From Lucifuga dentata (lineage: Eukaryota; Chordata; Actinopteri; Ophidiiformes; Bythitidae), in NCBI GenBank assembly GCA_014773175.1, contig VXCM01000779.1:103735-167734 (forward strand): DNA of 64,000 nt. Direction: 5' to 3'. The notes below the pieces were generated by a model that saw only the letters and a list, made by a program, of their open reading frames with translations, had not been told where the DNA came from and made no database searches. The position numbers were made by a program, and so were the translations under genes. This document shows, in pieces, positions 1-11,353 of this stretch (its first letter is position 1; every line of letters begins with the position of its first letter).

Positions 1-2
1 TC

Positions 3-1408
3 TATTTGGGCCATGTGCTGCACATCGTCCGCATGGAGGAGAAGAGGAGGGAGAGGGAGGAGGAGCTCAGGAAGTCGGGGCGCCACCAGGAGGATCACGA
101 CCCGCTCTATCATAATGGAGTAGGTGATGGAGGAAGAGGAGGGAAGAGGGAGAAGCCGCCGATCCGGGATCAGCACGGGAAGATTCGAATACGTGGGGCT
201 TTGCTGAGGACCTACATCTTCAACATCATCTTCAAGACTCTGTTTGAGGTGGGCTTCATCCTGGGACAGTACATCCTGTATGGCTTCCACCTGAAGCCGC
301 TCTATAAATGTGGCCGCTGGCCCTGCCCCAATACTGTGGACTGCTTCATCNCCTGAAGCCGCTCTATAAATGTGGCCGCTGGCCCTGCCCCAATACTGTG
401 GACTGCTTCATCTCCAGGTTAGAGATCAGGATTTCATTTTAGGATCTTTTTCATGCCGATTATATGTAACAGAAAATTCACTGATATTTGTTAATGTCTT
501 TCCCCAGGCCCACAGAAAAGACCATCTTCATCATCTTCATGCTGGTGGGGGCGTGTGTCTCTCTCATCCTCAACCTGCTGGAGATCTACCACCTGGGCTG
601 GAAGAAGCTCAAGCAGGGGGTCGTCGACGGGTTTACGCCCGATAATGAGTCGCTGCTGCTGGGCGCCACCGAGCCCGGGGATTCAGAGATGATTCCCGAG
701 CAGAACTCTCCCCCAGCGCTCGACTCTTTGGCGGCCTACGCCAGCGTTAGCGTGGTGGAAGGAGGAGGAGGAGGAGGAGGAGGAGGAGGAGCAGGAGCAG
801 CTGAGGGAGGAGCTTACAGTCCCACTGAGGCCTCCTCCGCTGTGCTGTCCTTAAACTCTAATATGGCCGCCATCCCCACAGCTCTGCCTGCCAGACTTAA
901 GAGGGACGCCGCGGCGTTCCACCCAGATGACTTCCTGTCCATTTCCTTTTACGGCAGCGGTGAGGGAGCGAGCGCCGGGAGTCACAGGCAGCTCATGGCG
1001 GTGGAGCAAAACTGGAGCAACATGATGCTGGAGCTCCACACTCTGGATGGGAAAAACTCCTCCTCCTCCTGTCCTCTTCCTCTTTCTTCTCCCCCCTCCT
1101 CCCCCTCCTCTTCCTCCTCTCCTCACCAGGAGACAACCTCGCCACATCCACAAGAGGATCACCTCCCCACATCTCCTTCACCCTCTAGTCGTCCCCTTAT
1201 TCCCCCCGTAACCCCAGAAGAGGAGGCGGTGGATCAGGAAAACATTGTCACGGCGGTACCTTGCGTCGTCCCAGATGACAACTTCACCGTGGTTACCAGG
1301 GCAGAGATGCATAAGCCTCCCATCGCCATGGCAACAAACATCCGGAAGCTGAGTCGGGCCAGCAAGATCAACTGCGTCCGAGCTCGCCCCGATGACCTGT
1401 CTGTGTAG
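3..1408 (+). CDS. gja3: Alpha connexin, gja3-like (Cx46/Cx48.5), 5' partial
   Basis: Gap-junction channel subunit of the plasma membrane; gja3 orthologues act mainly in lens fibre cells. The window opens in the cytoplasmic loop after TM2 ([17 protein letters not shown]). TM3 follows ([17 protein letters not shown]), then extracellular loop 2 with the C-x4-C-x5-C pattern in [14 protein letters not shown], then TM4 ([20 protein letters not shown]). The [10 protein letters not shown] segment, an EQNW motif in the tail and the RARPDDLSV end favour gja3 over gja8. The tail has a run of ten Gly from (GGA)10 at 761-790 and a Ser-rich stretch around 1060-1125. Exons are 3-417 and 508-1408, with a GT-AG intron at 418-507. 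Bases 290-350 recur at 352-412 after an N at 351, an assembly artefact; with one copy removed the frame is continuous. The first half of the gene lies outside the window. Confidence 0.85.
290..412. other. False duplication around single-N gap (connexin exon)
   Basis: The 61 bases at 290-350 are repeated exactly at 352-412, either side of an N at 351. Together with the N this adds 62 bases and shifts the connexin frame. One copy is surely artificial, because removing it restores the conserved loop-2 sequence. Confidence 0.93.
418..507 (+). other. 90-bp intron inside the connexin coding region
   Basis: Donor AG|GTTAGAG and acceptor TTTCCCCAG|GC flank a 90-bp insertion exactly at the Arg codon of FIS-RPTEK. 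Reading through it would hit an in-frame TAG after eleven codons, so it must be removed to make the protein. Most vertebrate connexin coding regions are intronless, although exceptions such as gjd2 are known. Confidence 0.85.
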
Positions 1409-1780
1409 CTAAAACGCACACACACTCGCACACAAACACACACAACCATGCATATCAACTGCACACACATGCAGTTTCTTATCTTTTAACCTCATATCGA
1501 CACGCAAAAACTTTTACGTTGCAGATGGAGATTCAGCTGGAGTTAGCTGCTTATTTTTGCCTCGGCGTTATGTCTCCGAGCAACACATCTGGCATCGTTT
1601 TAGAAGACGTACGCACAATTTTCCATCATTAACATATTTTAAAATTTTTTATAGATAATAGCACAATAATCTGCACAAAACCCTGCAGAGCGCACAAAGA
1701 TATGAGTATATTTGATATCACAGCTGTTCTGGTCAGATACTCACTTTTCTTCAGGGAAGATAGGCTCAAAGAATATATAA

Positions 1781-1803
1781 CACACACACACACACACACA
1801 CAC
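1781..1803. repeat. (CA)n microsatellite
   Basis: Uninterrupted CA dinucleotides, about eleven units, in the presumed gja3 3' UTR. Confidence 0.9.
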
Positions 1804-1988
1804 TAAAAAATTATGGTGGCGATGGTGATGATGACTGGACTAACTTATACGTTTGGGGGCTTAGAGGCAGCAGTACCATCTTTTATTTAATAATTTCTTC
1901 TCTTTCTTTTTGCTGGGAGACATCAGAGGAGAGGTTTGCACTTTTGTTTCTTTATTTTTCTCGTGATGATGGACTGGGAGCTGAACAG

Positions 1989-1992
<4 letters not shown>

Positions 1993-2037
<45 letters not shown>
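1993..2037. repeat. (TG)n microsatellite
   Basis: About 22 TG units. They produce spurious HTHTHT open frames on the other strand. Confidence 0.95.
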
Positions 2038-2042
<5 letters not shown>

Positions 2043-2159
2043 ATCTGTCTGTCTTTGTGTATTACAACCAGCCTTGTTTCAATGAAGAGAGGGATGCACC
2101 GATAATCTCTACAGGAACGCAATAAAGCATTCCCACCCTGAGACACAGGCTGTTCAGGC

Positions 2160-2170
2160 TGTGTGTGTGT

Positions 2171-2202
<32 letters not shown>
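2160..2202. repeat. (TG)n microsatellite, one interruption
   Basis: About 21 TG units broken by a single TC. Confidence 0.95.
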
Positions 2203-2509
2203 AAGGCAATCTTGTTTCAGTGTTTGCAAAAATTCCTCTCTGCAGTTACATCCAACACACAAATATGTAATGAAATCAGGCAGAGCCAATCAAAAATGAG
2301 ATAAGGCAAATAAGAAAAAATAAAGGATTAAGGGGTTTTTAATCCGATTTCTGTGTTCAATGAGTTCTTTGTTAAGAAATTTTCAGCTTTGCAGCGTAAA
2401 ATATCAGTTCATCCTCTTTCTGATGCTTGTGTTTGCAGTGTGTTACAGAAGTGTCAAGTTCCCCCTCGCTGCTCTGCGTAGGAGGACTTTAAGTTAATAT
2501 TCTAGACTA

Positions 2510-2638
2510 GTTGTAGGATATACAGTAGTTAGACTTTTGGAAAAAAAAAAAAGGAATATGATCTAAAAAAGGTNGTTGTAGGATATACAGTAGTTAGACT
2601 TTTGGAAAAAAAAAAAAGGAATATGATCTAAAAAAGGT
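2510..2638. other. False duplication around single-N gap
   Basis: The 64 bases before the N at 2574 are repeated exactly after it, including the same run of twelve A. Confidence 0.9.
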
Positions 2639-4248
2639 GATGACATTTTTCTGTTAGTTCTTAACCAACATCCTACACAGGATTCTTTTTTCTTTTTTTT
2701 CTTTCTTCTGCTCTTTTTTTATTACTTCCTGCCCAAAAAGAAAAAAAAAATCATAAAATAGCAAATGGCTCATTTACAGTTCGGTTGTGTTTCTTTACAG
2801 CGACTTCCCAACAAGATTTATTTATCCAATTTTTATTATTTTAATTTTCATTCATCATTTCATTACCTAACCAGTATGAGAAGAAAGGAGAGTGGTTTGG
2901 GGCATATTGCATTTTAGGGTTTTGTATGTTTTTGTATGTGATATATACTACATAGAGTATGTATAGTATCTTATAGATATTATATACACTCTTATAGATC
3001 TTATAGCTGGATTGTCTCACGGGGAAACATATGCTGGATATTGAAATGAAATTATGAAATCAGGCCTCATTGTAGCTGGCTGCCAGATCTCACAGTGCCT
3101 TGATTAATTAATATCTGACATTAAAAATGGCCACATACAGCTAAATTTATATGATATTTATATATATGAAGCATGTTTGGTTTGTCTACATTCATGACAA
3201 CCTGGAACCTGCTTTGAAAAAAAACGCATAAGGAGTAATGGAAGCTCATAGTTAGTACAGAAATTTCTAAATTATTATATGCAACCTTTATAACCGGCTG
3301 AGATGATACTTCATATTTTTTACTATTAATACTTCTTACATATTGTGTATGAACATTAAATCAGGGATACCAGAGTTTCAGAAACCTTTAAATCACTCTG
3401 GAATCTAAAATCTGTGACCTTTAAGGTGGAATTTTCCAAATCAGAAGTTGAAAATTTCTGATTACCACGAATGCAACACTTCAGTTTTGGCACTTAATGC
3501 AGCTATACCTTTTCTATTTGCTCTGTGTCGCATGTTTACATGCTTCTCCGTTTTCTTCATCTTCAGCCCTCATGGTCGCTGACGTGCTGAACCTGTTTTT
3601 GGAAAGAAACCATCAGCTTTGATATTCCCAAACCAAAGATTTCACGATTTATGCCAAAGATATTAGTTTTAACTGAGTGATCACAAACCAGATTTCCACC
3701 AAAAAGCGATAAACTAAAAATTTAAAGACATTATATTATGTTGGGTCTCTAAAAGATGAAACAAGGCTTATTTATGACGTTGAAATGTTTTTCATAACCT
3801 TGTTGTTCCGAGTATTTTTTTTAATATGTAGATAAAGTTTTGCACAGTTAGACAGTTAGTTTATGAGAGTAGTATCAATAGGAATGAAGAGGAAAGAGGG
3901 ACATAAACATAATTTTGTTTACTTATGGAAAAAATACACTCAATCAAAATTTTAAATTATATGACTGTAAAGTGATATTGTTAGCATTTTCTGGACTTTT
4001 GCATCCTCCGGTTTTTACACCACGGATGTCTTGCATCAAAACTCCCCCCATGGAAATCAGACTGACTGGATCATCGCAGAGCTCCGACAGGCAGGGAAAA
4101 CCGATTTCCAGGTGTTAAAAACAGAATCGTGCCCCTGATCTGCTGTAAAACGACTGTCTTTGAAGAGAAGTGCCTTGTCTGAACCTTTTGTAAAGAACAT
4201 GTTGATGTAAATGTTCATTTACCTCAGATGTTTACAGAACTGTTACTG

Positions 4249-4254
4249 AATAAA
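4249..4254 (+). terminator. Poly(A) signal, candidate for gja3
   Basis: AATAAA followed by a T-run and GT-rich sequence (GTTTTTGTACC...GTGTTGTGC), the usual layout of a cleavage and polyadenylation site. Confidence 0.5.
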
Positions 4255-4364
4255 GTTTTTGTACCACATCAGTGTTGTGCTATGGAATATTATTTCAGTT
4301 TAAGCATTGTAATTGCCTCTTTTGTCCTTATAGCCACCCTCCAGGTAAAGCTAGGGCTCCATGA

Positions 4365-4378
4365 CCACCAGGGGGCAC
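4365..4378 (+). promoter_or_regulatory. CTCF-like motif, forward
   Basis: CCACCAGGGGGCAC matches the core of the vertebrate CTCF consensus. It lies between the convergent gja3 and hpx genes. Binding is inferred from sequence only. Confidence 0.5.
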
Positions 4379-4593
4379 CCAAACAAGAGTTCATTACCTA
4401 ATCTTATTATGTCAATTGCTATTTCTGAATATGTTAAACAGTTTATTTTTGTTTTAATGCAGTAGCTTAGATCTTCCGGGAAGAATCATGACACCAAAGA
4501 AAGTATCTGTCTGGAGCAGAGAAAAGAAAGAGGAGAGAAAATCAGGAGGAAAAAAACAAGGTAACGGTTAGTTTTTCACATTTTTGTAATTGT

Positions 4594-4649
4594 GGGGGCC
4601 CCAATTTCAAAATCTGCTTAGGCTCCCCAAAATGCTCAGTCCGGCCCTG
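4594..4649 (-). mobile_element. hAT-like terminal fragment (relic)
   Basis: Read on the minus strand it begins CAGGGCCGGACTGAGCATT and continues into TTTTGGGG...GGGGCCCCC, resembling the terminal sequence of fish hAT elements. No matching second terminus or target duplication was found nearby, so this is a solo fragment at best. Confidence 0.35.
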
Positions 4650-5115
4650 GTATGTGTGTGTTTGTTCTCACGGCCCCGCCTACGGAGCTGTGCTGAGGCC
4701 AGCACTTCCTTTATGCCTGCTGAAAGTCACAGGGATTTTAGTTCAACAAAAATCACTCCAGGGTGTGAAAAGGCCTTCAGAGCTTGCTAATGCCAAGCCG
4801 ATCCCTGAACTCCTGCAGGCTGCTGCTGCAAACATATCCATATGTTACAACATACTAAATACACTAATATTGCAAAGATGATGGAGATTATGGCTCGTAA
4901 ATCATTGTCTCTCCATATTTTTGGAGGCATGACTTCCTAACACTTTGCATTATTTTCAGTTTTTACAATAAACCAGGAAACTTCTCTTTTATGCTTAATA
5001 ATGTCCCAAAAATGCATACATTCACTATAGCTCAAGAGTCAAGATCAAGTTTTTTATGTTACAGTTAATCTGATCCGTATTGTCCTGGTGTAACATGTTA
5101 TTTTGTACAGTTGGG

Positions 5116-5129
5116 TCCCCTAGTGGCCA
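5116..5129 (-). promoter_or_regulatory. CTCF-like motif, reverse
   Basis: TCCCCTAGTGGCCA is the reverse-strand form of the CTCF core (TGGCCACTAGGGGA). It faces the motif at 4365. Confidence 0.4.
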
Positions 5130-5457
5130 ACAACTGCAATTACTTATGGTGCATTTGGAGTTTGTAGGTCAAAATTCATTTCTAAACATAAAACTTTTAC
5201 TTCAGTTTATCAATTAATGTCTGCAAACAAACTGGAAATACAAAAGTAATAATTATTGGCTAACAATATCTGATGTCTACAATGAAATGAATCCAATAAA
5301 TTACACTCCAATTACACTTTTTTTCAGTTTTTGACTTTTTTATTATCCAGACAGAAAGGTCAAATGAACTGTGCATGCAAAAAACAAATTTTTATAAAAT
5401 TCTGCATATTTATGACACTCCCTTTTCTCTCAGAGTGTGTGAGTGGGTGTCTCTAAT

Positions 5458-5463
5458 TTTATT
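5458..5463 (-). terminator. Poly(A) signal, candidate for hpx
   Basis: TTTATT on the plus strand (AATAAA on the minus strand), about 100 bases past the hpx stop. A second one lies at 5339-5344. Confidence 0.45.
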
Positions 5464-5561
5464 TTGGGGATGAATCTTTATATGGTTTCTGCAAAATTGT
5501 TCTGGAGAATTTCTAGGAAGAAGCCAAAGCTGTACAGCTCAATGAAATGTCTGATTTCCTC

Positions 5562-8500
5562 CTAATCCTGACACCCCATCATATTGGAGGTGATTTTATG
5601 AGGAACAGGGGCCATTCTGCTAGCATATAGTATCATAGGACTTTGATATTCATAAAACTCAGAGCCTTTGAACACTTTAATTCCGTCTGGACCACACAGA
5701 GCAGCATCACTGCTGGAGAAGGGCAGGGGGAGTTCTTGGCTCACAGTCCTGGGAGTTGTAGACAAGTCGATATTAATCATGTTCTTTCCTGTTGGGAGAA
5801 AATCAGTAAGCATGATTAAAGGACCATGCTACCCATTTTGCATGTTTGAGCCTAATACTGTGTATTTAATTTTCATACGTTACGTTACTGACAACCATTT
5901 CCCAAAGGATAAAACCGTATTTCAGCTTTCCTGATATTTTGCAAAATCTCTTAATTTTTCAAAATCAAATATTCAAGTGATACACCCACCTTAAAAATCC
6001 ATGTTTCTCCTGCTAATAGTTACACAGCCTTATGAAGTCACGGTCCTTTAAATTTTTCCATAAACGCAGGTCTTCTTTTGGGACTATATTCCCCGGTGGA
6101 GGCATACATTCACTCCACGCTTTTTATTGAGCTTAAACACTAAAATTACATAACTTCTAAAAAAAACCTGAATACACGTCTTGTTGGTGATGATGGATTA
6201 CCTATCCCAAGAACGTTTCAAGTATCAACAAGTTGATTTTAATAGCAGAATGAACTGAAACCAATGGCAGCCTGGAAGGTAGGAAGAACATTTTTAATTC
6301 TCTGTTCCAGTAGTATGCTTTGGAAAATGATTGTCAGTAATGTTATATGTATGAAAATTGAATATATAAGGCTCAAATATGCAAAATGGGTGGTATTTTC
6401 CTTTAAATTGGTCACAGCTCACCAATGCTACCTACGCTAAGTAAATCACAACTGAAAATACTAATTTCTATTATCAAAGCTAATCGTGATTGATATCCAT
6501 TGATAAGAAATTGTATGATAATGATAAATATCAGTCTAAATAGTTGATTGATTTTAGTTTTGAGAAATATCTCACTTTGCTGAGACCGCTGGATAGAATA
6601 TACTGTATATGTCTAAATGTAGATGTGGGAGCTATAATTGACCTGTTTTAGAGTGTAGATATGTACATGATAATATGTTCAAACCATGAACTTTTTGTTT
6701 GACTAAGCTGATGAGTTTTGCTTGTTTGCCCTGATTTCGTGGAGGACAGAAATAAGATTGTTAAAAGATATTATAGTTAATCCAAGTTTTGATAAATCAA
6801 AGTTCCTTGTACCGTCAAGAGGAGTAAAAAGGAAAATAAAATGAAATGAAATCATTGCTATTTTTGTCCCTGGGCTTTGGATCCTCTTCCTCTCTCTCTC
6901 TCTCTGGATCACAATCCTCAAAGTACAACTATCTGGGTAGATGTATTTACTGTAGTTCCAGATTCCCAGACCTGACACTTTAACCTCACCTTGGATGATA
7001 TGAATGGTGTTATTATCACTGTCATCACAGAAAAAAGCAGCATCCACGTGTCCTTCAATGCCCAGCTCTTCCTTCAGGCTTTTCGGGTAGCCTTCAATGA
7101 GGGTGTAGTGTGCCGCAGTTTTATAGATGTAAACCTGATCATCCTGCAGGAGAACTCTCAGTGTCAATTGCATGATGAAGAAAGAAAAAAAGAAAGGTGG
7201 CTGTCACTTCAAAAACTGTCGTACCTTTATCATGTACATTTTGTGATCGTAGGAAAAAGCGGCATCGAGGCCATGACCCATCTCCTTCCACTGTCTGGTA
7301 ATAGGGAAGGCATGTAGGCCATCACGAATTGTGTCCAGACGTAGGTAGACGGGACCTGAGCAGGTGGAATGATTTAATATTGATCTGCATAATCATAAAG
7401 GAATATCGTCTCTTGTCCGTGAATCTGGATTAATGATGTAATTATTACCAATGAAGGCGTAAACTTTGCCGACATCATCTGAGGTCATGGCATCCAGTTT
7501 GACGTCGCTGCATTTAGGGACTTTATAATCACCGCCATGACCTGTCATGTAAAATGCAAAAGATTACACATCTATTTCAGTGTAATAAAGGAGCATATCG
7601 GTGGTTTTACATGTTGAAGCCCAGTATATGGCCTGCATATATCTTACGTTACTGCCAGTTTTCAAAACATACTACTGGAGTGGTAGTTTATATTTTGAAA
7701 AATGGTGCCAGTAAAATCACCTGTATGCTCCTGTAACTATTTACCATCAAGAAGGAAGACAGAAAATAAAGATCTAAAAGAGGAAAAGAAGGAATCCTGT
7801 ATCTAGTCGACATACAAAGTCTACCAAAGCGAATTTGAGTAAATGACCTTTGAACTCACCAAAGCCGGGGCACTTCATGAAGTAATGTCTGCTATCTTTG
7901 GGGTAGTTGCCCGTCACCTCTCCCGTCTGTGGGTTGAACCTGGTGAAGTTGTATCCGTGGAAGCAGTAGTAGTGCTCGAGCCAGCGTAAAACTGAGGTGC
8001 AGGCCGGCAGGTGGGGCCACGACTTCACCTTCACCGCCTTTGTGGCGATGTCAAAACTGTGCACGTCGTGTCCTGTGGGGAGGAGTAGAAGAGATAGTTT
8101 GAGATGAAGGCTACCAAGCATCTCCCTCTCTCCTGGAACCCAGAATTTGTCTAGCTCATTCCAATTTGTGCAAACGTACCTTTAAAGAATAGAACGGAGT
8201 CTGTGATGCATTCTCCTTTGGGACACTCCACAGCAGCATCCAGGTGATCGGGGACCCCTGGGAAGTCCTCTGTGATACTTTTGGGATAACCTTCCTCCAG
8301 AGTATGGTTAAAGTAGCTGAAAACCTTGTCATCCTGGAGATTAGGTTAGAAAAAATAATTTATTGTCATCATCTGGAGCTACATGTGATACATATGTGCA
8401 TTTCCTGGCTTCACTGCTCCAACCTCGTCTCTCAAACTATCTGAGGAAGAAATATACCAGGAAGAAGTAAATGTGATCATGGTCGTCCGTGTTTTCTTCA

Positions 8501-10214
8501 TTGTGCATGCGGAAGGCAGCGTCGATGTGGCCGATGTTGTGGAGGTCATCCAGCTCTTTGAAGGACTCGTTGGAAAAGTGAGCTGGACCGTCAAAGCCCT
8601 TCCACAGGTGATCACCTCAAGGGGAAATATTAGAGGAGTGTCATTATGGAGCATTAAATGTACAAAAGTTAAATGTACAAAATTAAATGTACAAAAGTTG
8701 TTCAATATATTATTCTTCTAACTCAGCATACTTTTTTTTTTTTTTTTTTTNTTTTTTTTTTTTTTTTTTTTAATCCCGAGGTCCTTTTCTTGGATGTCCA
8801 AAAAAGTTGATAAGAGGCCAAATGGGTTCCTGCCAAAACCTTTCTCTTGTTTGGTAAGAGGTCAAAGTCTAAGCAGGTCAGGTAAGCAGGGAGGGGGGCT
8901 GAATTAGCTCAAATCCACAATCGTGGACTGCAGCCAGCAAGTGCACTTTGACCTAGGTTGTCCACCTTTGGTACTTCTTTATTCATGCAACACCCTTTTC
9001 CAACTGTTTTTACCATTTTTATAGGGTCATAATTTAAAAATGTCACAAATATAAGACAAGACATACTACTTTCATACCTTTGAAGAAGAAAACTGTTCCT
9101 TTCTCGTTGGGAGTGATGGCATCAAACTCAATGCCTTCACATCGGTCTGGCCAATCATGATGGTCTGGTGGACCACATATTAAGCATAAAAGTACACATA
9201 ATTAAAATGCAATAATTAAAATACACAAGACACTTTTTCCTCTGTTGGCAAGAAAATAAATATTTTACACCCACCGTGTGCTTCAGCAGCTACTGCATCT
9301 CCATTGTGCCTGTAGAAGATAAAAACATCTTTATTTTATTTCATGATTATGAAAAAAATCCCTGAGTCATGAGTGAATCAATGACAAACTACCAAAATAA
9401 TCTGATAACTCAGCACTTTTTATTTGTTTAATTGATCCGACTTGTTGAACTCTGTGAACTAGCAAATAGACTTGTGCAATGAATGAACAGTGACCAATGC
9501 ATGACCTCTGAACTTAGAAAAAATAAAAATAAAAATCTAGATGAAGGAAGAATTATAACCCAGTCCAGTCAGTTACAGAGAGTGGACAAAATAACAGGAA
9601 CACCTTTCAGTACAGTGTAGTCCAATAGAACAACAAAATAAATTGTGATTGATAAGTTCTGAGCCTATGGTTAATTTTTATTTTGATCTCCTCCACAGAT
9701 GATTTGACATCACCATATGATATTTAGGTTTATTGATCCATCCTGATAGCATTTGGATGGAACTTAAATAATAAAGCTGATTGTTAAAAATTTCCAAAAA
9801 AGTGTAGCCTGAGACATTCTTTTTATTTCCACACTTTTACTATGTTTTTACTTTTTTTTAAATTAGGTTTTAGAATGCAAACAGTTAAATCATTTAAACT
9901 ATGCCTTCATTTTTCATCAACCCTGTATTGTAAGGAGTTTCTGTTATTTTGTCTACCTGTATGTGCACAGTGTACTTCTGGAAAATATTATCATTGAAAA
10001 TTTAATACAATACTATTCCTTGGAGCCATTATGGTTTAGTTTCTTAACAATCTGCACATCTCCACGTTTTGTCTCATAAACAAAATCTACTGTATCTTTA
10101 AAGAACAAAAAATATAATATATCACTAGTAAAAGTTTATTAATACTCACATAGGAGCACCATTAGTGAGTGTAAGTGCCAAGCACAGAAAGAGAGCTGAG
10201 GAGAGCGGCTTCAT
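5562..10214 (-). CDS. hpx: Hemopexin / warm-temperature-acclimation protein Wap65
   Basis: Secreted plasma glycoprotein that binds free haem; fish Wap65 is its temperature- and stress-responsive form. Ten coding exons on the minus strand: 10150-10214, 9275-9309, 9078-9164, 8458-8615, 8180-8333, 7860-8072, 7449-7541, 7225-7355, 6990-7143 and 5562-5788. All junctions are GT-AG and phases agree, giving 438 aa. The signal peptide is [19 protein letters not shown]. Hemopexin blades are recognisable from [76 protein letters not shown] and [10 protein letters not shown]. Potential N-glycosylation sites include NES, NHT, NFT and NNT. Intron 9 carries a TTAA-flanked element. Which fish paralogue (wap65-1 or wap65-2) this is cannot be decided from the window alone. 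Confidence 0.95.
5820..6402. mobile_element. TTAA-flanked inverted-repeat MITE, copy A
   Basis: A 583-bp element with long imperfect terminal inverted repeats. It begins AGGACCATGC..CCATTTTGC and ends GCAAAATGGG..TTTTCCT, with TTAA directly on both sides (5816-5819 and 6403-6406). It shares ends and internal sequence with copies at 25842 and 27178. No transposase frame is present. TTAA target use suggests a piggyBac-type source, which is an inference. It sits in hpx intron 9. Confidence 0.8.
8730..8771. repeat. Poly(T) tract with N gap
   Basis: More than 40 T broken by a single N at 8751, in hpx intron 3. Similar poly(T)-N-poly(T) gaps occur at N positions 23563, 28266, 33652, 38644, 48826, 51789, 57581, 58907 and 60080, where the true length is unknown. 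Confidence 0.85.
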
Positions 10215-10282
10215 GCTGCACGGTCCAGATGACATCCTCTGATGTGGATGCAGAGTAGCGCTGTGCAGGAGCTCACCCTGCT

Positions 10283-10290
10283 CTTTTGTA
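10283..10290 (-). promoter_or_regulatory. TATA-like box of hpx
   Basis: On the minus strand, GTACAAAAGAG lies about 70 bases before the hpx ATG, a plausible place for a TATA-type promoter with a short 5' UTR. Weak match, inferred. Confidence 0.3.
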
Positions 10291-11353
10291 CTGGTCACTC
10301 GTGTGGGTGGACGTGTGTGAACTGTGAACTCTGCGTGTGTATGTGTGTGTGGGTTCAGTTGTTGCAAAATGAGGTTTTGCACAATTCCCCTTTGATGTCC
10401 CCATTCTGTGATATTTACATTTTCTAAACATACTATATGTGTAACTGACTTTAACCAGAGAATAACAATTTTGCACGCATTTTGTACTTTGTTGCGTTTG
10501 CTTGATAAAATCTACTTTGAGAAGGAAGATATTTAATGCATGGAGCCTCACCTGAGATTTTATCTCAGTTTCAAATGAAATGATTCATCTGTTTGGTTAA
10601 CTTCCCACTGCCGTTGAGTTTCGAAATCCCAGTGATTTTACTTTTTTCTTTATGATTAAAGAGTAAATTTTTTTTAGAAGCTTTGAGATAATCTGCTAAA
10701 CAGATGAAATACATGACATGATCCTCTTCAAATGACACCACAATAACAACAGAATCATATATAATTAGAATCTAATTTAATTCTTTTTACTCAGTGGAAT
10801 TGACAGTATAATTCATCTCATCCTGAGGTGAGCCTAAGCAAATAAACCATGTGGCCTGATCATTGCACAAATCAAATTAAGCAAGACTATATCAACATAT
10901 TACTCAAATCTGGCTATTTTAAAGGCTATTTAAACTTCCTGCCATATGGCATGATTGAAAACAAAAATCAATACATAACATTATGGGTCATCATGCATTA
11001 GATTATTTTGAGATGATTGAAAACAGAAGCCCGATCAATTCTAAGCATGCAACTTTCTATCTTATATATAGATGTAATGAAAATAATGCGCTAATCTTCT
11101 TGCATTCTACTGATTCATGACAGAAAATATCATAGCTTCGTCACGTCAGAAAATCTCAGCAGACGTGATTTCATAAAATAATAAGAGGTAGAAGCTGTAG
11201 AATGTAAAATATACTCAAAGAAGCACACAGCATAAGTTGCCAAGGATTTTTTAACTAGTGCTATGAGGTTAACTCTCTAAATTTATGATGATATTATCCT
11301 TAAACGTATTCTCTTCTGTTTCTATTTCTGCCATCGCCATCATCATCTTCAGG
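10291..11353. other. Spacer between hpx and the NHL gene
   Basis: AT-rich, with no supported gene. It should contain the hpx promoter at its left end and the 3' UTR of the NHL gene at its right end. A short (TG)-rich stretch lies near 10339. Confidence 0.55.

Larger units (their letters stand above)
1409..4260 (+). other. Probable gja3 3' UTR
   Basis: No supported coding sequence follows the connexin stop for 2.8 kb. The stretch is AT-rich, carries CA/TG microsatellites, and ends near a canonical poly(A) signal, AATAAA at 4249-4254, followed by a T-rich segment. Treating the whole stretch as 3' UTR is an inference. A duplicated-flank gap lies at 2510-2638 (N at 2574). Confidence 0.5.
4261..5457. 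other. Intergenic region between gja3 and hpx
   Basis: AT-rich spacer between two convergent genes. It holds the two CTCF-like motifs and a hAT-like fragment. I see no convincing gene; the two overlapping open frames at 4590-4880 cover the transposon relic and have no recognisable protein. Confidence 0.6.

Noticed and set aside
370..645. Open frame [11 protein letters not shown]...
   Set aside because: Off-frame reading of the duplicated connexin exon and intron.
488..1408. Separate gene starting with a Met at 488
   Set aside because: It begins inside the connexin intron. Its coding part is exon 2 of the connexin.
1952..2289. HTHTHT-rich open frames (also at 19279, 22097, 26199 and 29043)
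   Set aside because: Translation of TG/CA microsatellites, with no other protein features.
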